In this document: one piece after another, positions 42,180 to 52,590 of the stretch | Position numbering within the stretch: position 1 is the first letter of the stretch | Layout: every line of letters starts with the position of its first letter | Source: Molanna angustata | Lineage: Eukaryota; Arthropoda; Insecta; Trichoptera; Molannidae | Direction: 5' to 3' | DNA: 64,000 nt | Assembly (NCBI GenBank): GCA_963576475.1 | Contig: OY754982.1 | Coordinates: 2,809,909 to 2,873,908 of the forward strand | The notes under the pieces: model-generated | Told to the model about the DNA's origin: nothing | The model's input: the letters and a program-made list of their open reading frames with translations, nothing else | The model's database searches: none | Translations under genes and position numbers: made by a program

Positions 42180-42323
42180 ATATCCATCTTCGTCCCGTCA
42201 CTAAGGTTATGTCATTTGCCATATTTGCACATGGGACATGTAGCAATACGAAACGCGGTGATTAAAAAATACGGAAACAGTCCCGTCCCGAATATTCGAA
42301 CTTTTGGCAACCCTAGATATAAC

Positions 42324-42659
42324 GTATATGTGTCACGTGTCGTGTTAAATTGTTTCCCTCATTTAGCGATACGGAAGTGAGTACTAGGGGGGGGGGATGT
42401 TCATGATGATGACGATAATATTACAGTATGTTACGGATTGAGAGGAATCATCCCCGGACTCATCCGTCATTGTTGAGTAACACGGCGCCATCTGTCACTT
42501 TACAGCAGGAGTATTATTCGACTGCCAATCACGAGCGAGGTAATTATTTTCAGCGGTAGATGGCGTGGTGCATATAACGCAGGACTGGAGACTGAAAAAA
42601 GTAAAAAGAAAAAGTACATATTTATTTAATTTTTATTGATTAATTATTTAATAAATCGG
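42324..42659. other. GC-richer intergenic stretch, no gene seen
   Basis: A G9 run (42388-42396) and an inverted GCCATCTG / TAGATGGC pair (42487-42567) are present. No reading frame or tRNA-like box. Confidence 0.4.
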
Positions 42660-42745
42660 ACACAAAGAGTGGATTGTGGCCAACTCACTAACAAGATATT
42701 CAAATTTTGTATGGAAAATAAATTTTTATGAAATGAGTTTGATAA

Positions 42746-42814
42746 CGAAAATAGAGGAGTGTGGCGCTCGGTTCTCTCTGCTTACCCCGTAAGGGATATG
42801 TCGTTATGGTATGT
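42746..42814 (+). mobile_element. 69-bp RTE 3' end with 13-bp target duplication
   Basis: ATGAGTTTGATAA at 42733-42745 and 42815-42827 flanks the last 69 bases of the RTE subfamily (GTGTGGCGCTCGGTTCTCTC, CCCCGTAAGGGATATG, GGTATGT). An extreme 5' truncation that marks the exact 3' end of the family. Confidence 0.92.
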
Positions 42815-43207
42815 ATGAGTTTGATAATTATTTTCTTTTATTTAAATATTTTATTATGAAAACTTGATAATTCTGCAAAGCCATTTTATGAAAGTGATGT
42901 GCCTTTTTATCTATTTGAAAATAAAAATTTCACGTTTTAAGTTTCCTGAGCTTAGGGTCACTTTCAAATATTTGATAATTAAAAAAGTTGAAAAGCACTA
43001 TTCAGATATCCTTCAAAATATGACGAGGTCTAAGTGAGTACCAGATATACAAATTTGCAAAAATTGTAGACAATCGATTGAGTACCTTTGTCTATAATCG
43101 ATAAAATAAAATAAACACGCCGTACATAGTATACAGCACGCAGCACACAGCACACACACATAGATACATTGTAATGAAACTTTCAGAATACAATCTCAGC
43201 ATGGTAC

Positions 43208-43376
43208 ATGGTACACAGGGGGTGCCCCAGACGGGAGTATTTGGCTCAGGTGTGCGAGGACATGAACTGCGCCACATAATATATGTTGAGCTGAAGAGGG
43301 CTGCAGAAGATAGAGAGAAGTGGAAAGCGAGATGTAGACTTCTTCTGCAAACCAATCCGCAGGATTGAGACTTTTG
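43208..43376 (+). pseudogene. RTE-like C-terminal scrap
   Basis: The frame reads VRGHELRHIIYVELKRAAED, REKWKARCRLLL and stops at 43365. An ED/QDREKW box close to the stop is typical of RTE-group C-termini (compare SQDREKWK at 4250). It lies inside family B and replaces part of it. Confidence 0.6.
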
Positions 43377-43457
43377 ATGATGACTAGTTGATAACCATAT
43401 CTCCACACTACATCCCCTTGGGTTAGTGAGGAGTAAAAAATTAAATATTTTAAGTAT

Positions 43458-44941
43458 GTATTGCTTTTCGGGCAGTAATGAATAAAAAGCTAAACATAGC
43501 TCAGCCAGTATTGGAGTGGTTCACCAGTTATCTTGGCAACCGTAAACAATGCATTAAGACAGCTAACTCTACTTCTGATTATGCCACCTTGCTGTCTGGA
43601 GTACCGCAAGGTGGAGTTTTATCTCCACTGTTATTTTCCGTATTTATTAACTCTATCACTACAAACCTCAGATGTAAATATCATCTTTTTGCAGACGATC
43701 TTCAATTATATTTCCATTTTAATATCTCTGATATTAACAATGCAGTCCTTCACATGAATGAAGATTTCGCCGGTCGAACCAGACTTGCCCCCCTGATCTG
43801 TAAGGCAATTGTTTTTTTTTTAATAAAATGAATATAATGTCTTTGTAAAACAAGCACATATACATCTTCCAATGTTACCTAAATTAAGTATAAATGAAGA
43901 TCTTAAATTTATCTCTTCTTGGTCATCGGATCATGGTCTTCTTATTAATCCGACTAAGTCCCAGGCAATTATAATCGGTAGTCCTCGTCTGTTGTCATCT
44001 ATAAGGAATTTACAACTCCCACTGCTGTATATCAATAACCAATGCATTCCTTATACCAGGGTTGTAAAAGATCTTGGAATCTTCATCGATGATGACCTTT
44101 CGTGGCATGAACAGGTATCGCATGTTAGTAAATCTATTTTCTTTGCCCTACATTCACTTAATAAACTTAAAAATTTCCTTCCATTCCGTTGTAAAATAAC
44201 TCTTGCTCAATCACTTCTTCTTCCATTGCTTGATTATGCTATTTGGATGCAAATGAAGTGCATCTCAATAAACTTGAACGTCTTCAGAATTTATGTATCA
44301 GATTCATCTTTGGGTTGAAAAAATTTGATCGCATATCACCTTACCGCAATCTTCTTTGTTGGCCCAGGATACGCCAGCGGCGCAATATACACATTTTGTC
44401 ACTATTGTACAATATTCTCTCGAACCCAAACCTACCACAGTACCTAAAAAGCAAATTCACTTATTTATCCAATCATGGACTTCCACTCCGATCTGCTGAA
44501 CGTACAACACTATCCATACCTATCCATAATACAGAATTTCTCAGCTCTTCGTTCGAAGTACAATCAGCAAGATTATGGAATAGCCTTAGTCCGGATATTG
44601 CGTCGTCTAACTCACTTAGTATTTTCAAGAAAAAACTAAAGAAGGAATATTTATCCTTGAACACCTGATCCCGATTTCCTCTCCTGTCCTTACCATATCC
44701 TTTTTATTGCTATGAATTATAATTTTTTTTTTTTTGTTTAATAGTATTTAAGTGTTATACGTATTTTATTTGATTTCTTTTACTCTTTTTTATTTGCTGT
44801 TGTACATACACAATGTTGTCATACTTACTTTGTAATCTGGTTGGTTGGAAGAAATTGCCTAATGGCAATAAGCCCGCCAGTGTACAATTATATTTGTTTA
44901 TATTATGTACAAGAAGATGTATAAATAAATAAATAAATAAA
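43458..44941 (+). pseudogene. CR1/Jockey-type LINE, truncated and interrupted
   Basis: The frame from about 43478 covers the reverse-transcriptase core: WFTSYLGNRKQ, SGVPQGGVLSPLLF, catalytic FADD, then HMNED. A 127-bp insertion splits it (43766-43892). It resumes with DLKFISSWSSDHGLLINPTK, VKDLGIFIDDDLSWHEQV and LLLPLLDYAIW. A one-base shift near 44250 leads into the C-terminal frame (NKLERLQNLCIRFIFGLKKF, SFEVQSARLWNSLSPDI, FKKKLKKEYL) ending at 44668. The 3' untranslated region has AAGCCCGCCAGTGTACAATT and an (AATA)n tail. The endonuclease is missing. Confidence 0.9.
43766..43892 (-). mobile_element. Chimeric SINE-1 tail plus MITE end, 9-bp duplication
   Basis: AATGAAGAT repeats at 43757-43765 and 43893-43901. 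The 127 bp between reads, on the minus strand: SINE-1 body end, A10 run, then CAATTGCCTTACAGATC and the end of the 2553-2750 MITE family. Removing it plus one repeat rejoins the LINE frame as HMNEDLKF. It looks like a truncated SINE carrying downstream DNA (3' transduction). Confidence 0.8.
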
Positions 44942-45064
44942 AAGAGAGTCAAATAATATGTTACCACACTGACCGTCCTAAGGAAGAAGCAATCGCTTCG
45001 AAGCAAGTAAGATCAAATAACTCATTTAAATTATAACCGCAGATTTGAATATTCACAAATAGTA

Positions 45065-45268
45065 TTCAACTCAGCTGCGAGATTGATATATAGAGCTGAT
45101 AAAATATGTCACATAACACCTCTTCTTAACGAACAACACTGGTTGAAATGTGCAGAACGAGTGGACTATAAGGTATGTCTGATGGTGTTTAAGGCTCTGA
45201 ACGACTTGGATCCACACTACATCCAAAACCTGTGTCAAAATAATGTTCCATTAGGAATTGCCCCTTGA
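45065..45268 (+). pseudogene. CR1/L2-type LINE fragment
   Basis: FNSAARLIYRADKICHITPL, LNEQHWLKCAERVDYKVCLM, VFKALNDLDPHYI. Same conserved segment as 40959-41153 on the other strand, but a different copy. It ends abruptly near 45265, about 140 bp before the RTE insertion. Confidence 0.85.
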
Positions 45269-45406
45269 CATACATACATACGTGGACTTCAGAACTTTGA
45301 CACCCGGTAGATTTCTTAAAACTGCCTTGTTTTGTAGAGCCAACAAATAAGCTACAGCGCCTTTGGAGTGTCTTATATCACTAAACAGCGCTTTATAAAT
45401 TATAGT

Positions 45407-45954
45407 ACATACATACATACATACCATCACGCCATGTCCCTTGCGGGGTAGGCAGAGAGAACCGAACGCCACATCTTTCTATCCTGGCATGCATCTCTCG
45501 CCTCGTCCACATTCATGCATCGTCTCATACATGTTCGTCTATTGCTCACACTTCTAACCTTTCCGTCTTTCAAAATTTCGTTCACATGGTCGTGCCATCC
45601 CTTTCTTGGGCGTCCCCGACCTCTCATTCCATTCCTTTCCGCTCTGTATATTTTCTTCGTCAGGTGCTCCTCATTCATTCTCCCCATGTGACCAAACCAT
45701 CTCAATTTGTTCACTTTCATTCTAGTAATGACATCTTTCTTCATCTTACATTCTTTCCTTATGTCCTCATTTCTTACCCGGTCATACGTCGTTCTATTAC
45801 AAATCCTTCTTAACTATCTCATTTCAACTGCATTTATTCTACTTTCATGCGTCTTCTGCCAAGTCCAGGTTTCACTTGCAAACGTCAAGGTTGGCACTAC
45901 GATGGCGTTATGAATGGCAACTTTGGCATCCTTTGATATGTTGCGATCATTCAT
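45407..45954 (-). pseudogene. RTE-type LINE, truncated, 9-bp target duplication
   Basis: AATTATAGT at 45398-45406 and 45955-45963 flanks the copy. On the minus strand it encodes the same C-terminal region as 27180-27779 (VNKLRWFGHM, GRGRPRKGWHDH, MWRSVLSAYPARDMA) with a stop before MKKDVIT. The 5' junction falls within the codons for MNDR, so the truncation point differs from that at 27779. Confidence 0.92.
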
Positions 45955-45964
45955 AATTATAGTT

Positions 45965-46350
45965 ATTATTAATATTTAAGACTTGTGATTTTGGTTGTCA
46001 ATCAAATTGGAAACACAATGAAATATTGTGACTACTTAGTACCTCGTGTTGGATTAGCCTTCAAATATTTACAATGTTTCCAAATTAACTCCGCCCACAC
46101 ATTTTGCAACAGTGTAGTTATTTTACGTAGGGTTGGATTAGTCTTGTTAAATTTTATTTTATTTAGACTTTGGCAATGCCGAGACACCTTTGAGAAAATG
46201 TTCAGTCATTTTAAATCGAATCTGGGGATCGAATTCTATTTTATTTGTTGATTTTAAAATAGCTTTGCACTCTGTTAACACAAAAACTTTAGAACTATCA
46301 ACAATAATGTTATAATGCGATTGCGAATATCTTTAAAAAATCATCATTAT
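45965..46350. other. Intergenic DNA, no gene seen
   Basis: Contains a pair of CAAATATTTACAATG/TGTTGGATTAG words of no known family. Nothing coding. Confidence 0.35.
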
Positions 46351-46355
46351 TGGAA

Positions 46356-46990
46356 CTACAGTCCGCTACGGACCCTGGCCTCCTCCAGAAATTGTCTCCA
46401 TCCCTCAATGTCAACCGCCAGTCTTCTCCAATTTATCAGGTCTATTTCTCTTATATCGCACAGCACGTCGTCCAGCCATCTCAACCTAGGTCTGCCTCTA
46501 CTTCTTCTGCCTTCGGGACAGGTGTCTAATACTTTTTTAGGAATACGGTCATCATCCATCCGGCAAACATGTCCAAACCAACGTAGGCGCTGAATTTTAA
46601 TAAATTGGACTACATTCGTTTCTTTGTACATTGCCTCTAGCTCATGATTATACCGTATTCTCCAGGCCTCTCCATCGTTAGTTGTGCCAAAGAAATTCCT
46701 TAATATCTTCCTTTCGAACACCAATAACATTTTTTCGTCCTTTTTAGTCAGTTCCAACATTCTGCTCCGTATGTCAGAACTGGTCGGAGAAGAGTTTTGT
46801 ATATAAGGACCTTAGTATTTCGCGAGATTAGTCTTGAGATGTTTGAGTAGCCTGTTAGCCACTGCAAGCCTCGCTTTAATTTCCATGCGAATGTTATTAT
46901 CCGAGGAGACCAATGATCCCAGGTAGGTGAAGAATACAACCGATTCTACCCAATGTTCACCCATCAATATCTTCTCATTTCCTCTCGTTG
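46356..46990 (-). pseudogene. RTE-like LINE relic, second subfamily
   Basis: Two minus frames: [20 protein letters not shown] (to 46748), then after a shift ERKILRNFFGTTNDGEAWRI, RLRWFGHVCRMDDDRIPKKV, GRPRLRWLDDVLCDIREIDL and W-R-Q-F-L-E-E-A-R-V-R-S-G-L. It is closer to the fragment at 17012-18061 (shared NDGEAWRIRYN) than to the MNDRNISKD subfamily. Truncated at 5' and without catalytic residues. Confidence 0.85.
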
Positions 46991-47544
46991 GAGTATTATT
47001 TTATCAAAGAAACTTTATCATAGTTTCAATAAAACCATATTTTCAATAAAGAATAAGAATAAATAAATAAATATATGAATTAATGATCGGCTTCCACGGA
47101 CATGGTATTTGTATCATAATTTATGTAAAGCTGTCAGGGTCTTGTTGTGAAATATGTAACCTTTTGCGGTTAACCACAACGAATCTGTGCTCAAATTAAA
47201 CAGTGTTAAAATTTAAGTAGGTTATTTATTGGCCTGTCAAATATTAATTCACCTCTAATTATGATTAATGAATAAATTGCGGCAGCAATTTTAAGTACTT
47301 TATACCAATATATCGTTGTTATTACTCGTTGCCATGGTAAAATTACAGTTTTTCATCACTTTTTTCACTTCAGAATTAACCTTAGCTAATTTGACTTGCT
47401 GGCTTGAATCAAGGATAATCAAAGATATTATTTGCTAAGGAATATATTTCTTTCTATTCTTTATAAAGATGTGAAACATTTAAGTTTTTTAATTGATAAT
47501 AAATGTTTTGTAGGCCTTAGACTATCTATTCTTTTTGAAATTTT
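46991..47544. other. AT-rich intergenic DNA, no gene seen
   Basis: An (AATA)n-like stretch near 47055 could be a LINE tail; otherwise nothing recognisable. Confidence 0.4.
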
Positions 47545-47690
47545 AGGCTCTGTGAATCAAGCGGATCAATATTTATAAGGGGGGGGGGGGAGGATATACT
47601 CACACACACACACATAAACACATACACACCGACACACACATACACATTAAATGTTCTGCTCTGAAATCTGATTTCATCCATGTACATACA
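47545..47690 (+). repeat. Family A internal piece with G and CA runs
   Basis: AGGCTCTGTGAATCAAGCGG, a G12 run (47580-47591), a CA array to about 47647 and AATGTTCTGCTCTGAAATCT match the middle of family A at 23320-23400 and 63285-63430. Confidence 0.8.
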
Positions 47691-47794
47691 AAAATTAAAA
47701 TTATACAATTGTTTTTTCAAATAAGTACTGTCCCAATAAAGTTGAAATTTTGTGTATCGAACAGGAGTAAATAACATAGATTTTACATATTTGT

Positions 47795-49577
47795 ATTCGC
47801 CATGACAGTCTCCTGTGTTAAATCGGTCAGATTCTTGGGTATGATCCTTGACTCGAAACTTTCATGGAAGCGACACATTGATACTGTGGTTTCCTCATGT
47901 GAGAAAATTTTTAATATTTTACGTGCTGTGAGTAGAGTATGGTGGGGAAGTCACCCGACCACAATGAAACTCATGTACAATGCTTTAATCCGTAGCCATT
48001 TGGATTATGGAAGTTTTATTCTTGACCCTCTCCCCAAATAACTCCAAAAGAGACTCGATGGAGTCCAATCAAAATCTCTTAGACTGGTGCTCGGAGCTAT
48101 GGGATCATCACCTGTAAACGTCCTTCAAGTGGAGAGTGTGGACCCTCCTTTGATTCTCCGAAGACAATTTCTATCAGACAGTTTCCTTCTTAGAAGATTT
48201 TCAACCCCAAACAAATTACTAACAGACCCATTAAAAATCCTTGTATCTCTGCTGAAGGAACATATAAGGAGGGGCAAACAAATTCCATGTCTTTGCAAGA
48301 GTTAAATATATTTCTCTCAATCTCACTACCTTCCCCCAGAATCTACTGTTCCTCCTTACTACAATATCCCGAGGCAATTATCCACATACCAGAGATACAT
48401 AAGGACATTGGTATTCTCAAATCTTCCTTTAATCCTTCTGAGAACCGTTCAATTTTCCAGGATTTTATTTCATCCTATCCCTCCCATATTCACATATTTA
48501 CTGATGGTTCTAAAATGTCATATGATTCTGTTCTAGGAGTCGGGGTATTCATTCCTAGTCTCAAAATTGAGAGCAAATATAAACTTTCATTCCAAACTTC
48601 TATATTCTCTGCAGAATGTGTGGCAATCAAAATAGCACTCGACTCTATCATTTTTACCGATTTACTCAGCTGTGTTTCTGCAATCGCTTCTAATTTAAAT
48701 ACAAGACCTAATGACACAAATCTCTGTGAAATACGTAAAAATTTCTACAATCTGAGTTCTACAGGTAAGGATATAAAGATTGCTTGGATTCCCTAACACT
48801 GAGGAATCGAGGGCAATGAAATTGCGAACAGGTTGGCCAAATCCGTCATTGAGTCGGGCGAAAATTAAAATAATTTCTTTCCTACATTCGACGACGTGAT
48901 CCTATCGCTCAAGTCTCGAACTTGGAACGAGTCGGAGAAGGAATGGAACTCTCCGACTTCGAACAGAGGCAGATTTTATAAAGATATTCAACCTACGATT
49001 CCACGAAAGCCTTGGTATACAGCTTATCAGTTGAACAAATGTGTCGTCACAACTATATGTAGAATGCGGATCGGACATTGCTCAATAGCCCCTCATCTAT
49101 TCAGAATAGGAGTTGTTAACAGCCCATACTGCGAGTGCGGTCAGGATCTCGAGACACTTAATCATGTGTTCTTTGCCTGCCCGCTGGTCTCGGATAGAGG
49201 TATGTACGGAGAAGTGGTGAAAATAGAAAGACCCTTTAATATGGAGCATCTGTTGGCGATTGGCTCACGACATGTGATATTAGAAATAGCTAAATTCATC
49301 TCCACCACCGGTATAAAGATATAGCTGATTGTTGGAAGCCTTTTACTCGACCATTAGAAAGTGACTGACGCATTTAATGACTTATTGGAAATTCTTTAAT
49401 TACTTGTACATATGCTTCCCTTTTGCAATCATTTAATGTAAACCCCTATTTTTCTGAGATCTTATGGAATTCTGTTTTTACTCTTCTTTTCAACAGTAAA
49501 TTTAATATATTATGAACTAAATTGTACAGCACAAATCCGCCTCTATTGGTGGCTGTGCCTTATTAATAAAAAAAAAT
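47795..49577 (+). pseudogene. Decayed I-type LINE, 3' half
   Basis: Relative of ORF2 at 31567-35295 on the opposite strand. Visible in order: VKSVRFLGMILDSKLSWKRH, AVSRVWWGSHPTTMKLMYNA, LGAMGSSPVNVLQVE, RNase H start FTDGSKM and FSAECVAIKIAL, IAWIP then a stop where AHVG is expected, GNEIANRLAKS, and the C-terminal CRMRIGHC, CECGQDLETLNHVFFACP, stop at 49322. At least four disruptions. A 250-bp 3' untranslated region ends in an A9 run. The endonuclease and most of the reverse transcriptase are absent. Confidence 0.9.
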
Positions 49578-49924
49578 TATATTCGCATATTTATAGTTAT
49601 ATACACACATATACAAACATCTATGAGAATTATTTAAAAAATGTAAATTAAATTTAACAGCTTATACAGAATAATAACATCTGTTAGCCACTGCAACTAG
49701 CCTCAACTAGCCGGTCGATGGCAGGACAGCACTGCCGAAACATGTCGCATAGTGACTCAAAATATAGTGGTTTAGGGCAAAACACATGCCAAAACGGTTA
49801 ATATGAACAACCACAAAATATCCGCCGAGTATTTAAAAAAAAAAGCTGATACAGATTTTCAAGGTTCTTTTTTTATTATGAGAGATTAATTGAAATTTAT
49901 ATGAGCTTAAAAAAATAATAATTA
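49578..49924. other. Intergenic DNA, no gene seen
   Basis: ATACACACATATAC-type short repeats and a CACTGCAACTAGCC/CAACTAGCCGG duplication near 49690. No coding signal. Confidence 0.35.
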
Positions 49925-50085
49925 ATGTTGCAAAGCCTCTAAGTTGGTGTTATTTGACTTCAAATTTGAAAAACCACGATAAACGTAGACCTGGCCATGC
50001 AAAATCTCGCGGATCTTTGCTTGAAAATTTGTCGATCTGTTAAGAGAAATAAATTCTTTTGAACATATCCTCAGTTTGATAAATC
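49925..50085 (+). repeat. Family A right-end fragment
   Basis: GCAAAGCCTCTAAGTTGG, GACTTCAAATTTG, AATCTCGCGGATC and TTGTCGATCTGTTAAGAG match the last 150 bp of the 62908-63610 copy. Confidence 0.8.
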
Positions 50086-50459
50086 GTAAAAAAATTATGT
50101 ATAAAATTATGAGACGAATAGGTAAATAATAATCGGTATATCATATTATGATATATGACAGCTCAACGAATAACAGTCATATTATTTCTGGTAATTTATT
50201 TGGCTTTATTACGTACTGTCGTCCAGCATTGACACAACAGGACGCCCTTGCTATGGTCATAAATCACAAGACTCGGGCACGTGAATTTGCGACAAATATA
50301 CAGCGTGTCCGAAAAAAATTAATACTCAATCTCAATTATTATTAGCAGAATCTTAAGGTTCATTTAGGAGACCGGACTACTGTTGAGATAACAGCCTTCA
50401 AAGAAGAGCACAATAGATCATGGATGGCGCAGTGCAGCACCACAATTACTCAATAATAC
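50086..50459. other. Left flank of the BEL/Pao insertion
   Basis: Contains ACAGCGTGTCCGAAAAAAAT at about 50299, which resembles the inverse of TTTGGGACACCTTGTAT at about 57400. The two may be the ends of an older DNA transposon of about 0.85 kb into which the BEL/Pao element inserted. The last five bases, AATAC (50455-50459), are the target duplication. Confidence 0.4.
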
Positions 50460-50724
50460 TGTAGAAAACATCTGGTGATGGGTATAAAAGATGGAAGGTA
50501 GTGGACTGTATTTTTAAATGATCTCACCGATGCTTCTATATTCCTGGTTCACTGATTATTTTTTATTTTACACACATCCACACGCAGTGGTCTTCAAACT
50601 TGTACTGGTTAATTTCTTTCTTGACACTTATTGTCACCCAAAATTATTTTGACAAGTGACAATTCTCATACATCGGTGAGGGGACAATGGCATGGAAAGG
50701 ATTTAAAGGAAATATGCTTCTACA
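50460..50724 (-). repeat. BEL/Pao 3' LTR
   Basis: 265 bp, TG...CA bounded. It differs from the 5' LTR only at 50520 (T here, C at 56518). An AATAAAAA polyadenylation-type word is present on the coding strand. A purine-rich tract (GAGTGGGCGG on the minus strand, near 50727-50736) precedes it as a candidate polypurine tract. Confidence 0.97.
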
Positions 50725-51062
50725 TAACCGCCCACTCAAATTTTAAACAAAATTTGACGAATTGTACATATCACGGTGGCCACAAACAAAATTAACTTTT
50801 AACAAACTCATATCACTAATGCAGCCATCACAAAATAAAACTCCACATTGTCCAATTCATGAAATTACAAACACACAAAAATAAATTCAATAACATACTA
50901 TCCACAACAAAATCACATTAAAATAATTCAAAAAGATAGTTCACAGACTATATCAATGAAAACAATAGACAGACCTTTCTGTCATAACGAAAACACATTT
51001 AACTTAATTGTTATAATAACCAACTAAAACTATAAGACTAACATTATTCTTAACTATTTCTA

Positions 51063-52538
51063 TTAAACATCTAAGGGACATATTTTCACAACAGGTCGAA
51101 CAAATATTCCCTCTTTTGTCTTAACTTTTACCACCCGTACAATATTATCCTTTCCTGGCATGGTAGCCACAATTCTTCCCAATTTCCATTGTAAAGGATG
51201 TAGCCTTTCTTCTTTCACTAACACTAAATCTCCCACCTGTATATTAGGCACTGAAGTGAACCACTTTTTACGCTGTTGAAGTGAAGTGAGGTATTCCACA
51301 CTCCAACGTTTCCAAAAATCCTGATACATTCTTGTGATCATCTGCCATCTATCTAACCTATTCAATTTAATATCTGTGACGTCATACTCTGGAATACCAA
51401 CCAATACCTCACTTATAATAAAGTGAGCTGGCGTTAAGGCATCTACGCTGTCAATATCATTACATTTTGGAACAAGTGGTCTGGAATTCACTACCGCCTC
51501 GATCTTAATTAATACTGTATTAAATTCCTCATAAGTCATCACTTGGTTGCCAACAACTCGCTTTAAGTGATACTTTATAGATCTTACGTTGATCTCATGT
51601 AGGCCACCAAAATGTGGACCTTTAGGAGGATTCAAATGCCAATCGATGCATTTTTCGAGACAGAAATTTCGAAAATCTGTATCCTGGATACAGTCATTAT
51701 AAAATTTAAAAACTCCAGTCAAATATTTACGTGTGCCAACCAAATTTGTTCCGCAATCGCTATATACTGTAGTACATAAACCACGTCGAGATACAAATCT
51801 CTCTAAGCAAGCAATAAATGCACTAGTAGATAATTCATTGACAATTTCAATATGTATGGCCTTTGTAGTCATACATACGAAAACACAAAAGTATGCCTTA
51901 TACGTTTTCGAATTGCGACGTTTATTTTCTTTCAAAATAAACGGCCCGCCTAAGTCAATTGATACGTTTATGAATGGTCGATGACGAGTAACCCGAATAG
52001 CTGGCAAGTCAGCCATTATTGGCTGCACTGGTGAAGCACTAAATCGCTTACACACAAGACACTTTGACAAAACAGACTTAATTCTATTTCTCGCTGAAAC
52101 AATCCAATATTTCCGTTGTATTAAATGTTGCAGTGATCTGGGACCCACATGCAAATATGATATATGAAAATAATTTATCAATAATTTTCCAAACTCACTA
52201 TGCTTATGCAACAATATTGGAAATTTCATTTTATCGGGTAGTGCAGAATATCTAATTCTTCCGCCCACTCTGACAAGTCCCTGTTTATCTATAAAACAAT
52301 TCAACTTCTGCAGTTGAGGATTATCGCATTGATTTTTGTATTTTAACATATTAATATCCTTCATAAAATGTAAACTCTGATCATATTTTATAATTGCTTG
52401 TAAACTAATTTCCATTTCCCTATTACACAAATCTCCTTTAGTGCGATTATTAACATTCAACAGACAATTATTTTTAAACCTTAAAATCCAAGCTACTACA
52501 CGTGTTAACTTTGTATATTTATAAGTTATGTTATACAA
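51063..52538 (-). CDS. BEL/Pao integrase
   Basis: About 491 codons covering the RNase H/integrase linker, the zinc-binding H125-H130-C160-C163 module, and the catalytic core with D195 (SIDLGGP), D261 (YSDCGTN) and E315 in GGLHE, where the family usually has GGLWE. A C-terminal DNA-binding region follows (DLVLVKEERLHPLQWKLGRI). The first codon in the open stretch is TTG; the frame is open up to a TAA at 52569-52571, so it lacks its own start and is normally the tail of the polyprotein. It joins cDNA ends to the chromosome, giving the 5-bp duplication seen here. Confidence 0.93.
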   Translation of the reverse strand: MYNITYKYTKLTRVVAWILRFKNNCLLNVNNRTKGDLCNREMEISLQAIIKYDQSLHFMKDINMLKYKNQCDNPQLQKLNCFIDKQGLVRVGGRIRYSALPDKMKFPILLHKHSEFGKLLINYFHISYLHVGPRSLQHLIQRKYWIVSARNRIKSVLSKCLVCKRFSASPVQPIMADLPAIRVTRHRPFINVSIDLGGPFILKENKRRNSKTYKAYFCVFVCMTTKAIHIEIVNELSTSAFIACLERFVSRRGLCTTVYSDCGTNLVGTRKYLTGVFKFYNDCIQDTDFRNFCLEKCIDWHLNPPKGPHFGGLHEINVRSIKYHLKRVVGNQVMTYEEFNTVLIKIEAVVNSRPLVPKCNDIDSVDALTPAHFIISEVLVGIPEYDVTDIKLNRLDRWQMITRMYQDFWKRWSVEYLTSLQQRKKWFTSVPNIQVGDLVLVKEERLHPLQWKLGRIVATMPGKDNIVRVVKVKTKEGIFVRPVVKICPLDV

Positions 52539-52590
52539 TCCTAATCTATCTTTATCTTCTAAAATTTTTTATAGATTAGTTATAGATTGA

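Larger units (their letters stand above)
40380..42315. mobile_element. hAT-like inverted-repeat pair enclosing 1.9 kb
   Basis: TAGGGTTGC at the left and GCAACCCTA at the right are followed inward by matching words (AACTTC/GAAC, AATTCGGGACG/CGTCCCGAATATT). The ends match the 5'-TA-x-x-G hAT pattern. The flanking octamers GATATTTC (40372-40379) and GATATAAC (42316-42323) agree at 6 of 8 positions. No hAT transposase is inside; the interior holds a LINE piece, a SINE piece and the Harbinger-like element. Confidence 0.45.
42660..43440 (+). repeat. Family B copy with two insertions
   Basis: Colinear with 26390-27850: GATTGTGGCCAAC, GTTTCCTGAGCTTAGGGTC, TCTAAGTGAGTACC, ACACGCCGTACATAGTATAC, AATGAAACTTTCAGAATAC, then TTGGGTTAGTGAGGAGTAAA. 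It is interrupted by a 69-bp RTE end (42746-42814) and a 3' LINE piece (43208-43376). Confidence 0.8.
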
